A DNA stretch of 5,743 bases from assembly GCA_947451445.1 (NCBI GenBank), contig CANFZJ010000213.1:1-5743 (forward strand). The letters run 5' to 3'. Positions 1-5,743 of this stretch are shown here, piece after piece. The number at the start of each line of letters is the position of its first letter. The first letter of the stretch is position 1. The notes under the pieces are model-generated. The model was not told where the DNA came from and did no database searches. It saw nothing but the letters and a program-made list of their open reading frames with translations. The DNA comes from Comamonadaceae bacterium. GTDB taxonomy: Bacteria; Pseudomonadota; Gammaproteobacteria; Burkholderiales; Burkholderiaceae_C. Position numbers and translations under genes: made by a program.

Positions 1-5
1 ATTAT

Positions 6-44
6 CCTAAAAACGGCAGTTCCCTGGGAGCCGCCGTTTTTAGG
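6..44 (-). terminator. Intrinsic (rho-independent) terminator of the operon, probably bidirectional
   Basis: A perfect 12-bp inverted repeat, CCTAAAAACGGC at 6-17 and GCCGTTTTTAGG at 33-44, flanks a 15-nt loop that holds its own small TCC/GGA stem. Read on the minus strand it starts 11 nt after the deacetylase TAA (56-58). The GC core followed by five Ts gives the U-tract, and the matching A-tract gives an equivalent signal on the plus strand. It marks the end of the transcription unit; the bidirectional form would suit a convergent gene beyond the left edge, which is not visible. Confidence 0.87.
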
Positions 45-55
45 GTTACTTCACG

Positions 56-1021
56 TTAAGTACGCCAGAGATTGCCCGCAAACCGGGCGCCAAAACGCAG
101 TTTGCTACGGTCCCACGGGGTGAAGCGCGGAATCTGGAACAGGTCTGTGTGGGAATGCGACGCGCCCCAGGTGGTGGACACGGCGGCGTCAAAGCCCAGG
201 TCGCGGACGATGGCCACGCTCTCGGGGGAGTAGTCGGTACCAGGTTTGCCGTTGGGGTAGGCAAACAGGCCTACGCGTTCGCCCAGCAGCTGTTCCAGGC
301 ACTGGCGGCTTTCGGCAATTTCCGCGCGGGCCGCGTCAGCGTCCAAAGTAGCCAAGATGGGATGGGAGCGGGTATGGGCCCCAATTTGCATCCCCGCCCG
401 GCGCATTTCCCGCACTTGCTGGGAGGTCAGCATCAGATCGTGGGGGGGGTGCACCTGGGCGCAGGCGGCGATGCGCTCGGTCAAGGCCTGCCGCTCGGCC
501 ACGGGCAGGTATTTGATAGCGCCAATGGTGGCGGTGATGGCCTGGCGCTTTTCGACTGCGGTGGTGATCGGGTGCTGCCCGAGATGCCCTGACCCGTCAG
601 GCCGGGGCAGGCTGGACAAATCGAGCTGGGCCGAGGGGCATCGCCGTACCGACTCGATCACGGTGTCGTTCCACATGCGGCCACCGTCCAGAAAGTCGGT
701 GGCGATGAAGAAGGTGGCGGACAAACCATGGCGCTGCAGAATAGGTTGTGCCACCGTGTGGTTGTCGGCGTAGCCGTCGTCAAAGGTGATGGCCAGCGCA
801 CGTTCGGGCAGGCTGCGGTTGCGCAGGCCCTGCACCGCCTGGTCCAGGGGCAGCACATGGCACCAGGACTTGGCCCAGCGGCAAATCGCATCAAATGCGG
901 CGGCATCCACTTCACCGGGAAATATCGGGTCGGGCTGGGGCAGCACGCGGTGGAAGATGAGCACCGACAAACGGCCCCGCTCTCCGGCGGGCGACAAGTG
1001 CTTTAAAACAGTTTTGAACAT
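56..1021 (-). CDS. Polysaccharide deacetylase, NodB homology domain
   Basis: A complete 321-residue carbohydrate esterase family 4-type protein, last gene of the operon. Beta-strand LSVLIFHRVLP (18-28) opens the domain. Motif 1 is TFDDGY (79-84), with D81 the probable base and D82 a metal ligand. Motif 2 is HTRSH (216-220), providing the two metal-binding histidines. FAYPNG (253-258) fits motif 3, and LFQIPRF (294-300) lies near the end. Motifs 1 and 2 are 134 residues apart, much further than in short NodB domains; the extra segment (about 112-200) includes GGRMWND (113-119). It probably removes an N- or O-acetyl group from a sugar of the exopolysaccharide. I see no signal peptide or membrane segment at the N-terminus (MFKTVLKHLSPAGERGR), so it may act in the cytoplasm on a lipid-linked or nucleotide sugar. 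It does not resemble the longer PEP-CTERM-locus deacetylase family TIGR03006. ATG 1021 lies 3 bp after the O-ligase stop with no Shine-Dalgarno site, suggesting reinitiation. Confidence 0.92.
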   Translation of the reverse strand: MFKTVLKHLSPAGERGRLSVLIFHRVLPQPDPIFPGEVDAAAFDAICRWAKSWCHVLPLDQAVQGLRNRSLPERALAITFDDGYADNHTVAQPILQRHGLSATFFIATDFLDGGRMWNDTVIESVRRCPSAQLDLSSLPRPDGSGHLGQHPITTAVEKRQAITATIGAIKYLPVAERQALTERIAACAQVHPPHDLMLTSQQVREMRRAGMQIGAHTRSHPILATLDADAARAEIAESRQCLEQLLGERVGLFAYPNGKPGTDYSPESVAIVRDLGFDAAVSTTWGASHSHTDLFQIPRFTPWDRSKLRFGARFAGNLWRT

Positions 1022-1024
1022 GCG

Positions 1025-2326
1025 CTACACGGAAGGTTGGCGGGCCATGCCGGGGATGTTGCGCCAGCCCGGTACATAGGCGGGTTCGCGGGTCCAGTAT
1101 TTCTTCTCGACCCACACCCGGGTTACCACCACGAGCACCATCACGTTGTAGGGCAAGTCAAAATAGGCCAGGCTCAAAAATGCCCCGCCCACGGCATACC
1201 CCACCAGGCACACCTGGAACATGGAGCCCAGGTCGGCACACCACTGGGCCTCGGGAATACGGGCCGCGTGCTTGCGCAGCCATCCCGCCGAACGCCATGT
1301 CGCAATCCAGATGGACAGGAACAGAAACAGCCCCACAAATCCATGGTTGCCCAGCACCTGGAAGTAAATACTGTGTGCGGCGTGGACTTTTTCCGGGTAC
1401 GGCGAATACCGGGCGAACAGCTCGGGGCGGGCCGCATCAAAACCTACGCCAAAGGGGTAGTGAAAAGCCAGGTTCCAGGCGTTCCACCAGGCCGAAATAC
1501 GCCCCATGGACGAGTCATCGTCTTGGTATTCGCCAATGGTGTTCATACGCCCCATCCACGCATCGGGCATAAAGGCCAGCATCAAGGGCACAAGCACGAC
1601 CAGCCCCAAACCCAGCGTCAGCTTGTTTTTGCCGTTCCACCAGAGATAGATGGTCATGGCAGAAATAGCCAACAGAGCGCCGCGCGAATAGCTTCCCAAA
1701 GCACCCACCGCGCACAACAGAATGACCCCGGTCATGGCCAACCGTCCCCATTTATGGGTCAGTTGGAGCTGCAAAAACCGCAGCAACGGGATCGTCATCA
1801 CCAATGACAGTGCGAACTCATTGTTGTCCTCGATAAACGAGCCCGGTGGCCCCCAGACGCGAAAGTTACCGCCCGTCATCAAGGTAAATAGCCCGCCTTT
1901 GGCCCCCAGCAGCGCCAGTGAACCGGTGGCCACCCAAGCGAGGGCGAGGATGTGCTTCTTGCTATGGAGTAGCATCAAGGCCACAAGGATCATGACGTCC
2001 ACCTTCATGACCTTGTTCCACTGCCAATAATCCCCCGCTGGATCAATACCAAATACGGTCGACAGGGACATCCAGACCATAAAGACCACCAGACAAGTGA
2101 CGGCCCCCCCCTTGAATGGCGACCCACGGTCTTTGCTCATCAGCAAACCTGCGGCAGTGGCACAGAAAGCGATGGCAGCCAGCGGCGCATCGTAGGCAAA
2201 GCCATAGGAGTAACGGTGCGGGTTCATGATACTGAGCCAGGTCCACAGCATCACGCCGATCCAGGCATGCCGCAATGCCGCAATTGCCCCTAAAAGCACG
2301 ATCCCCACGACCAGAATGTCACGCAT
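1025..2326 (-). CDS. O-antigen ligase (WaaL/Wzy_C)-type membrane protein, exosortase-A-associated O-glycosylation ligase (TIGR03097-like)
   Basis: A complete 433-residue polytopic inner-membrane protein. Hydrophobic segments lie near 4-18, 22-34, 47-63, 75-92, 110-120, 126-140, 170-186, 196-210, 215-229, 236-252, 329-345, 369-385 and 392-403, about 10-13 helices. A large hydrophilic loop spans about 253-328, the expected periplasmic catalytic loop of Wzy_C proteins. Residues fitting the family are R215 in YSRGA after a membrane helix, and H315/H318 in VHAAHSIYFQVLGNHG, the position of the functionally important histidine in WaaL-type ligases. The N-terminal WLSIMNPHRYSYGFAYDAP region (30-48) fits the exosortase-A-associated PEP_O_lig_1 family as I remember it. 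The likely role is transfer of an undecaprenyl-linked glycan to an acceptor on the periplasmic side, proposed for PEP-CTERM proteins; a Wzy-like polymerase is the main alternative. Start ATG 2326 has a good GGGAG site. Its TAG is 3 bp before the deacetylase start. Residues 73-74 are encoded in a G8 tract. Confidence 0.9.
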   Translation of the reverse strand: MRDILVVGIVLLGAIAALRHAWIGVMLWTWLSIMNPHRYSYGFAYDAPLAAIAFCATAAGLLMSKDRGSPFKGGAVTCLVVFMVWMSLSTVFGIDPAGDYWQWNKVMKVDVMILVALMLLHSKKHILALAWVATGSLALLGAKGGLFTLMTGGNFRVWGPPGSFIEDNNEFALSLVMTIPLLRFLQLQLTHKWGRLAMTGVILLCAVGALGSYSRGALLAISAMTIYLWWNGKNKLTLGLGLVVLVPLMLAFMPDAWMGRMNTIGEYQDDDSSMGRISAWWNAWNLAFHYPFGVGFDAARPELFARYSPYPEKVHAAHSIYFQVLGNHGFVGLFLFLSIWIATWRSAGWLRKHAARIPEAQWCADLGSMFQVCLVGYAVGGAFLSLAYFDLPYNVMVLVVVTRVWVEKKYWTREPAYVPGWRNIPGMARQPSV

Positions 2327-2335
2327 GTTGAGGTG

Positions 2336-2340
2336 CTCCC
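2336..2340 (-). promoter_or_regulatory. Ribosome binding site of the O-ligase gene
   Basis: On the minus strand the 17-bp gap before the O-ligase gene contains GGGAG, 9 nt ahead of ATG 2326. It is the only clear Shine-Dalgarno match among the four internal gene starts of this window, and it supports choosing that ATG. Confidence 0.7.
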
Positions 2341-2343
2341 GAT

Positions 2344-3690
2344 TTAGACAGCATGGCTGATGATGTAGCGGAATTTGCCTGACTTTTCAGCCGCAATGGC
2401 GTCTACCAGCGCCACCTGCACCTCGACGTCTGCGCCCAAACGCCGCTGGAACCCGGTGACAATCTGTGCCACCATGGAGGGCAAAAATTCATGGCCGGGC
2501 ACCAGCATCACCCGCGTCAAGGCGCGCGACTCCTGCACCACCTTGAAGGCCTGCACGCCCGGCAGGTCGCGCAGGATGTAGATCAGTGACAGGCCATGCA
2601 TGACGGTGCCGTCGGCGGCAATCACAAAGTCGGTACTGCGGCCCTGGATTTCTTTCAGCAACGGCAAACCTCTGCCACAGCGACAGAGGGCAGTGTCCAG
2701 CACACCGATGTCGCCCGTGCGATAGCGGATGAAAGGGAAGTCGTTGGTGGCCAGATGGGTCACCACGATTTCTCCGGCCACGCCGGGCGGCTGCACCGCC
2801 CCGCTCTCGTCCACAATTTCAACTACCAGGTCATCTGCCGTGATGTGCATGCCGCCTTCAGGGCACTCGTGCGCAATAAAACCCGCGTCACGCCCACCGT
2901 AACCGTTAGCGACCGGACAACCAAACACGTGGCTGATGGTGGCACGCTGGTCGTCGTACAGACGCTCTGAGGTGACGAACGCCACCTTGATGCCGAGGTC
3001 GTTCATCGCCACGCCGCGCTTTTGGGCATGGCGGGCGATGTGGCTCAAGGCCGAGGGGTAGCCAAACAGCATCTTGGGCCGGGTCTTGCGGATGGCGGCA
3101 ATGAAGCCATCGAGCTTGGCCTCGGACATCTCGAAGGCGGGTAGCAGCTGGGTGCGCAACAACTGGTCGCGCAGGTGTTTGATGCGGTCTTGTCCGCCCA
3201 GCTCGATGGGCGAACCCCAGACCACCATTTCGGGGTCGCCAATGTCTACACCCCACCAACGGGTGGCACGCCATTTGGCGGCTACGTCATGGCTGACGCG
3301 CTTTCGGCCGATGAAGAACACCAGCGGTTCGCCCGACGAACCCCCGGTATTGAAACGGGCCAAGCCGTCGGCCTGATCGTGCCTCAGTGCATCAGTATTG
3401 GCTTTGATGGCGGCCTTGGTGAGAAACGGCAAACGCGCCAGGTCGCCTACCGAACGCAGCTGCGCAGGGTCAAACCCGGTGCGGGCGAAAAGATCGCGGT
3501 AGTACGGTACGTGCAAGGCCACATCGGCCAGCAAGGCGCGCAGCCGCTCCAGCTGGTATGCCGCCAGTGGATCGGGGGACCACCATTGCGCGGCTTCCAT
3601 ATGGCGACGAACCGCTACGGTAGTGTGCTTTTTCAGGCGTTCATGCAGCGGAAACAGCAGGCCGGAAACCAGATTTGTGTAGAGCGTCAT
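2344..3690 (-). CDS. CapK/PaaK-like adenylate-forming enzyme (phenylacetate-CoA ligase family)
   Basis: A complete 448-residue soluble protein of the ANL adenylate-forming superfamily, PaaK/CapK branch (about 430-450 residues is normal). Motifs in order: an early PYYRDLF (62-68) and LPFLTK (87-92) typical of the branch; phosphate loop NTGGSSGEPL (114-123); FGYPSAL (209-215); YGGRDAG (264-270), where many relatives have Glu instead of D268; HEC (274-276) with GGMHI (279-283); GEIVVT (306-311); RYRTGD (322-327) binding the ATP ribose; CRCGRG (336-341); hinge-like GRSTDF (350-355); and SGKFR (437-441), with K439 the likely adenylation lysine. Family members activate a carboxylate as acyl-AMP, often passing it to CoA. 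In polysaccharide loci CapK-like proteins are common but poorly characterised. The substrate here is unknown; an acyl or amino-acyl decoration of the glycan is my inference. The cysteines may bind metal, unproven. The ATG at 3690 fits remembered relatives beginning MSLYTRLVS, though no ribosome binding site precedes it. Confidence 0.9.
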   Translation of the reverse strand: MTLYTNLVSGLLFPLHERLKKHTTVAVRRHMEAAQWWSPDPLAAYQLERLRALLADVALHVPYYRDLFARTGFDPAQLRSVGDLARLPFLTKAAIKANTDALRHDQADGLARFNTGGSSGEPLVFFIGRKRVSHDVAAKWRATRWWGVDIGDPEMVVWGSPIELGGQDRIKHLRDQLLRTQLLPAFEMSEAKLDGFIAAIRKTRPKMLFGYPSALSHIARHAQKRGVAMNDLGIKVAFVTSERLYDDQRATISHVFGCPVANGYGGRDAGFIAHECPEGGMHITADDLVVEIVDESGAVQPPGVAGEIVVTHLATNDFPFIRYRTGDIGVLDTALCRCGRGLPLLKEIQGRSTDFVIAADGTVMHGLSLIYILRDLPGVQAFKVVQESRALTRVMLVPGHEFLPSMVAQIVTGFQRRLGADVEVQVALVDAIAAEKSGKFRYIISHAV

Positions 3691-3706
3691 TTGTCAAAAA
3701 GTATAG

Positions 3707-4810
3707 CTACCCACGCTTATGGATATTGCGCGAAGTGGTAATTGCACTGCGGTAATGCGCCGCGAGCAAAGGGGCCACTTCGCTCCAGGTATAGCGCTGC
3801 ACCAGGGCCAGGCCAGCCTGCTGCAACCGCGCCCACAGCCCTAGGTCGCGCAATAGCAGCAGGCAGGCATCGGCCATGGCCTGCGGATCGGCGGGCGGCA
3901 CCAGCAAGGCGGTCACGCCGTCTTCCACCATATAGGGTACGCCACCGACCCGGGTACTGACCACCGGCACGCCGCTGGCCATGGATTCCAGCAGCGAGTT
4001 GGGCATGTTGTCGGCCAAGCTGGGGTTGAGCATGATGTCGGCCTGGCGGTACAAGTCCGCCATGGCGTCGCGGTCCAGGCGGCCGGTGAAGTGCACGCAA
4101 GCATCTAAGCCCAGTGCGGCGACCAACTGGCGCAGGGGCTGCTCGTCCGGGCCGCTACCGGCAACCGTCAGCCGGGCCTGGGGCCATTGGGCATAAACGG
4201 CGTGGAAGGCACGTATCGCTGTAGCGTTGTCGTACAGCGGCTCCAAATTGCGAGCGACTACCAGATGCGCGGACTCGACCACTTTGGGGCCCCGTGGATG
4301 AAAACGGGCCAGGTCAATGATGTTGGGCACGATGGTCGCCTGCATACCAAAGCGGGCAAACACCTCTTGCAGGAAGGCGGATGGCACCAGCAACGCAGCG
4401 GTAGCCGCCATGGAACGGCGCACCAGCGCTTGCGCGCCGTTCAAAAATTCCGCTGCCTCGCCGCCACGGTAGTTGACCACCACCGGCACGCCGCGCCAGC
4501 GTGCAATCCAGATGGCCGGAACGGCAAACAAATGCCACGACCAGCCCGAGTTGGCCATGATGTGCAGCACATCGCTGCGCCCCGTTGCACGCCACAAAGC
4601 CTGCAGGTAAGGCAGCAGGCGGAACCCGGCACGCAAGCCCGGCAAGCGCCCGGCCCAGGCGGGTTGGTAGGGGGCATTGGTTTGCACCAGCGTCACGTCC
4701 GCCTGCGCGGTCCGTAGCAATTCAGCCAGTTGCCGCGTCTGGTTGGCCATGCCGCCTGCAGGTGGCGGCAAGGGTCCGACCAAGCCCACCCGTAGGCCAG
4801 AAAAACTCAT
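3707..4810 (-). CDS. Glycosyltransferase, GT4 family
   Basis: A complete 367-residue GT-B glycosyltransferase of usual GT4 length. The N-terminus carries the glycine/proline loop GPLPPPAGGM (12-21), which in this fold sits near the sugar-nucleotide. A hydrophobic stretch around 91-112 (HLFAVPAIWIARW) may help peripheral membrane attachment; there is no signal peptide. The C-terminal domain has VPNIID (161-166), VARNLEPLYD (185-194), VAGSGPDEQPL (216-226), HFTGRLDRD (240-248), a LESMASGVPVV segment (274-284) and TRVGGVPYMV (286-295). The E-x7-E motif reads D267-x7-E275. It likely extends the same lipid-linked glycan as its upstream neighbour; sugar specificity is unknown. The ATG at 4810 is supported by the 4-bp overlap with the upstream stop; there is only a weak GGTGG purine stretch before it, so coupling probably drives initiation. 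The gene ends in TAG 16 bp before the CapK-like gene. It does not look like the named exosortase-associated sugar transferases TIGR03087/03088. Confidence 0.93.
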   Translation of the reverse strand: MSFSGLRVGLVGPLPPPAGGMANQTRQLAELLRTAQADVTLVQTNAPYQPAWAGRLPGLRAGFRLLPYLQALWRATGRSDVLHIMANSGWSWHLFAVPAIWIARWRGVPVVVNYRGGEAAEFLNGAQALVRRSMAATAALLVPSAFLQEVFARFGMQATIVPNIIDLARFHPRGPKVVESAHLVVARNLEPLYDNATAIRAFHAVYAQWPQARLTVAGSGPDEQPLRQLVAALGLDACVHFTGRLDRDAMADLYRQADIMLNPSLADNMPNSLLESMASGVPVVSTRVGGVPYMVEDGVTALLVPPADPQAMADACLLLLRDLGLWARLQQAGLALVQRYTWSEVAPLLAAHYRSAITTSRNIHKRG

Positions 4811-5743
4811 CCGCCACCGCTGGGTAACAGCGCACGGTAGGGGGCACGGTAGTGGGCGATGCTGGCCGTCCAGTTGCGCTCAGACTCAACAAACCGGCGA
4901 CCGGCGGCGCGTAGCAGCGGCCAACGCTCGGGTTGCTGGACCAGCGCGACGATGGCATCGGCCAGCGAAGTAGCACTTCCTGCCTTGAACAGCACACCGG
5001 TTTCACCATGGCGGATCAGCTCTTTGTGTCCGCCCACATCCGATGCCACTAGCAAACGGCCTTGGGCCATAGCTTCCAGCGGTTTGAGCGGCGTGACCAA
5101 TTCGGTCAAGCGCATGGAGTGGCGGGGGTAGGCCAGCACGTCCACCAGGTCGTAATAGCGCTGCACCTCTGCGTGGGGTACCCGCCCGGTAAAAATAACC
5201 TTGTCTTGCAATCCGAGTGCCTGGGCCTGCGCTTTCAATGCCGCGTCCTGGGGACCACCGCCCACCAGCAGCACCCGAACATTTGGCACTTTGGCCAGTA
5301 TCTGGGGCAAGGCGGCCAGCAACAGGTCAAGCCCTTCGTAGGCATAGAAAGAGCCAATAAAGCCTAGAACGGTGCAATCGGCCAAGCCCAGCTGGTGTTT
5401 CAGTACAGGATCCGCAATGCCGCCAACATCGAACAGGTCAATGTCTACCGCATTCGGAATCACGGTCACTTTTTCAGCGGCAATGCCCCGCGCCACAATA
5501 TCCGCGCGCAGACCTTCACAAATGGTGAATACGTGGTTGGCCCGCTTCAGTGCCCGGGTCTCCAGGCTGCGGGTCAAACGGTAACGCAGGCTGCCCTCGG
5601 CCGTGGTGCCATGGTCTACAGCGGCGTCTTCCCAGAAGGCGCGCACTTCGTACACCACCGGTATGCCCAAGCGCTTGCCGACCCGCAAAGCGGGCAAGGC
5701 ATTCAAGACCGGTGAATGGGCATGCAAAATAGCGGGCCGTACA
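4807..5743 (-). CDS. Glycosyltransferase, GT4 type, exosortase-A-associated (TIGR04063-like), 5'-truncated by the window edge
   Basis: The last 311 residues of a GT-B fold glycosyltransferase are visible; the reading frame stays open to the right edge, so the start and probably the first 90-100 residues lie outside. An internal TTG at 5725-5727 is an ordinary Leu codon, not the start. Numbering from the first full codon, LHAHSP (6-11), ALRVGKRLGIP (18-28) and YEVRAFWEDAA (31-41) match my memory of the Daro_2409/TIGR04063 family tied to PEP-CTERM/exosortase A loci. The C-terminal donor-binding domain shows VIPNAVD (94-100), GFIGSFYAYEG (127-137), LLVGGGP (158-164), FTGRVPH (184-190) and LEAMAQG with DVGG (222-238). 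The usual E-x7-E pair appears here as E214-x8-E223. It presumably transfers a nucleotide-activated sugar to a lipid-linked glycan at the cytoplasmic membrane face; donor and acceptor cannot be read from sequence. The stop overlaps the next start as ATGA (4807-4810), implying translational coupling. Glycosyltransferase is near certain; the subfamily is likely. Confidence 0.93.
   Translation of the reverse strand, partial: VRPAILHAHSPVLNALPALRVGKRLGIPVVYEVRAFWEDAAVDHGTTAEGSLRYRLTRSLETRALKRANHVFTICEGLRADIVARGIAAEKVTVIPNAVDIDLFDVGGIADPVLKHQLGLADCTVLGFIGSFYAYEGLDLLLAALPQILAKVPNVRVLLVGGGPQDAALKAQAQALGLQDKVIFTGRVPHAEVQRYYDLVDVLAYPRHSMRLTELVTPLKPLEAMAQGRLLVASDVGGHKELIRHGETGVLFKAGSATSLADAIVALVQQPERWPLLRAAGRRFVESERNWTASIAHYRAPYRALLPSGGG

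Noticed and set aside
1037..1807. 256-codon open frame on the plus strand, antisense to the O-ligase gene
   Set aside because: Its product is rich in His, Gln, Pro and Gly with no domain or hydrophobic pattern, as expected for a reverse-frame shadow in high-GC DNA. The minus-strand gene has clear family motifs.
3691..3696. TTGACA just before the CapK-like gene as a promoter -35 box
   Set aside because: It touches the start codon and the sequence 17 nt further on (ATCTGG) does not resemble a -10 box; an internal promoter here could not drive this gene's own start.
3175..3741. 188-codon plus-strand frame opposite the CapK-like gene
   Set aside because: No recognisable motif; it runs across the junction of two well-supported minus-strand genes and is explained by codon bias.
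4187..4717. 176-codon plus-strand frame opposite the second glycosyltransferase
   Set aside because: Low-complexity basic composition and no family features; shadow of the real gene.
5395..5715. 106-codon plus-strand frame opposite the truncated glycosyltransferase
   Set aside because: No domain signature and complete overlap with conserved coding sequence on the other strand.
5725..5727. TTG as the start codon of the first glycosyltransferase, giving a 306-residue protein
   Set aside because: The frame continues upstream to the window edge with family-consistent residues (VRPAI before LHAHSP), and a GT-B enzyme would otherwise lack most of its N-terminal domain.
1..5743. CRISPR array, tRNA, rRNA, insertion sequence or attachment site
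   Set aside because: No spaced direct repeats, cloverleaf-like segment, transposase-like protein or terminal inverted repeat was seen; coding density is nearly complete. Short RNAs antisense to the genes cannot be excluded by reading alone.

Overview
The window looks like the 3' end of a bacterial exopolysaccharide/exosortase-A (PEP-CTERM type) gene cluster. High G+C coding sequence and the protein families present suggest a betaproteobacterium, probably Burkholderiales and perhaps a Comamonadaceae relative such as Rhodoferax or Polaromonas. The taxonomic guess rests on remembered family resemblance; no marker gene is present.

All five genes lie on the minus strand and are read from the right edge to the left. 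In transcription order: a 5'-truncated GT4-type glycosyltransferase resembling the exosortase-A-associated TIGR04063 family (4807-5743); a second GT4 glycosyltransferase (3707-4810), overlapping the first by ATGA; a CapK/phenylacetate-CoA-ligase-like adenylate-forming enzyme (2344-3690); a multi-pass WaaL/O-antigen-ligase-type membrane protein resembling the exosortase-A-associated O-glycosylation ligase family TIGR03097 (1025-2326); and a NodB-type polysaccharide deacetylase (56-1021). A perfect 12-bp-stem hairpin with an U-tract (6-44) follows the last stop codon at once. Junctions are -4, +16, +17 and +3 bp, so this is almost certainly one transcription unit with its promoter outside the window. 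There is no non-coding stretch above 60 bp, and I see no RNA gene, mobile element or CRISPR array.

Inferred joint function: the glycosyltransferases add sugars to a lipid-linked glycan on the cytoplasmic face, the deacetylase and the adenylate-forming enzyme modify sugar or acyl substituents, and the membrane ligase transfers or polymerises the finished glycan outside the inner membrane. No exosortase, PEP-CTERM protein, chain-length regulator or initiating sugar transferase lies in the window, so the exosortase link rests on family resemblance alone. The window is mostly a recognisable locus type. The points worth a second look are the unassigned CapK-like enzyme with its leaderless-looking start, a deacetylase with no visible export signal and a large insert, two 8-nt G/C homopolymers in coding sequence, and departures from the usual GT4 glutamate motif.
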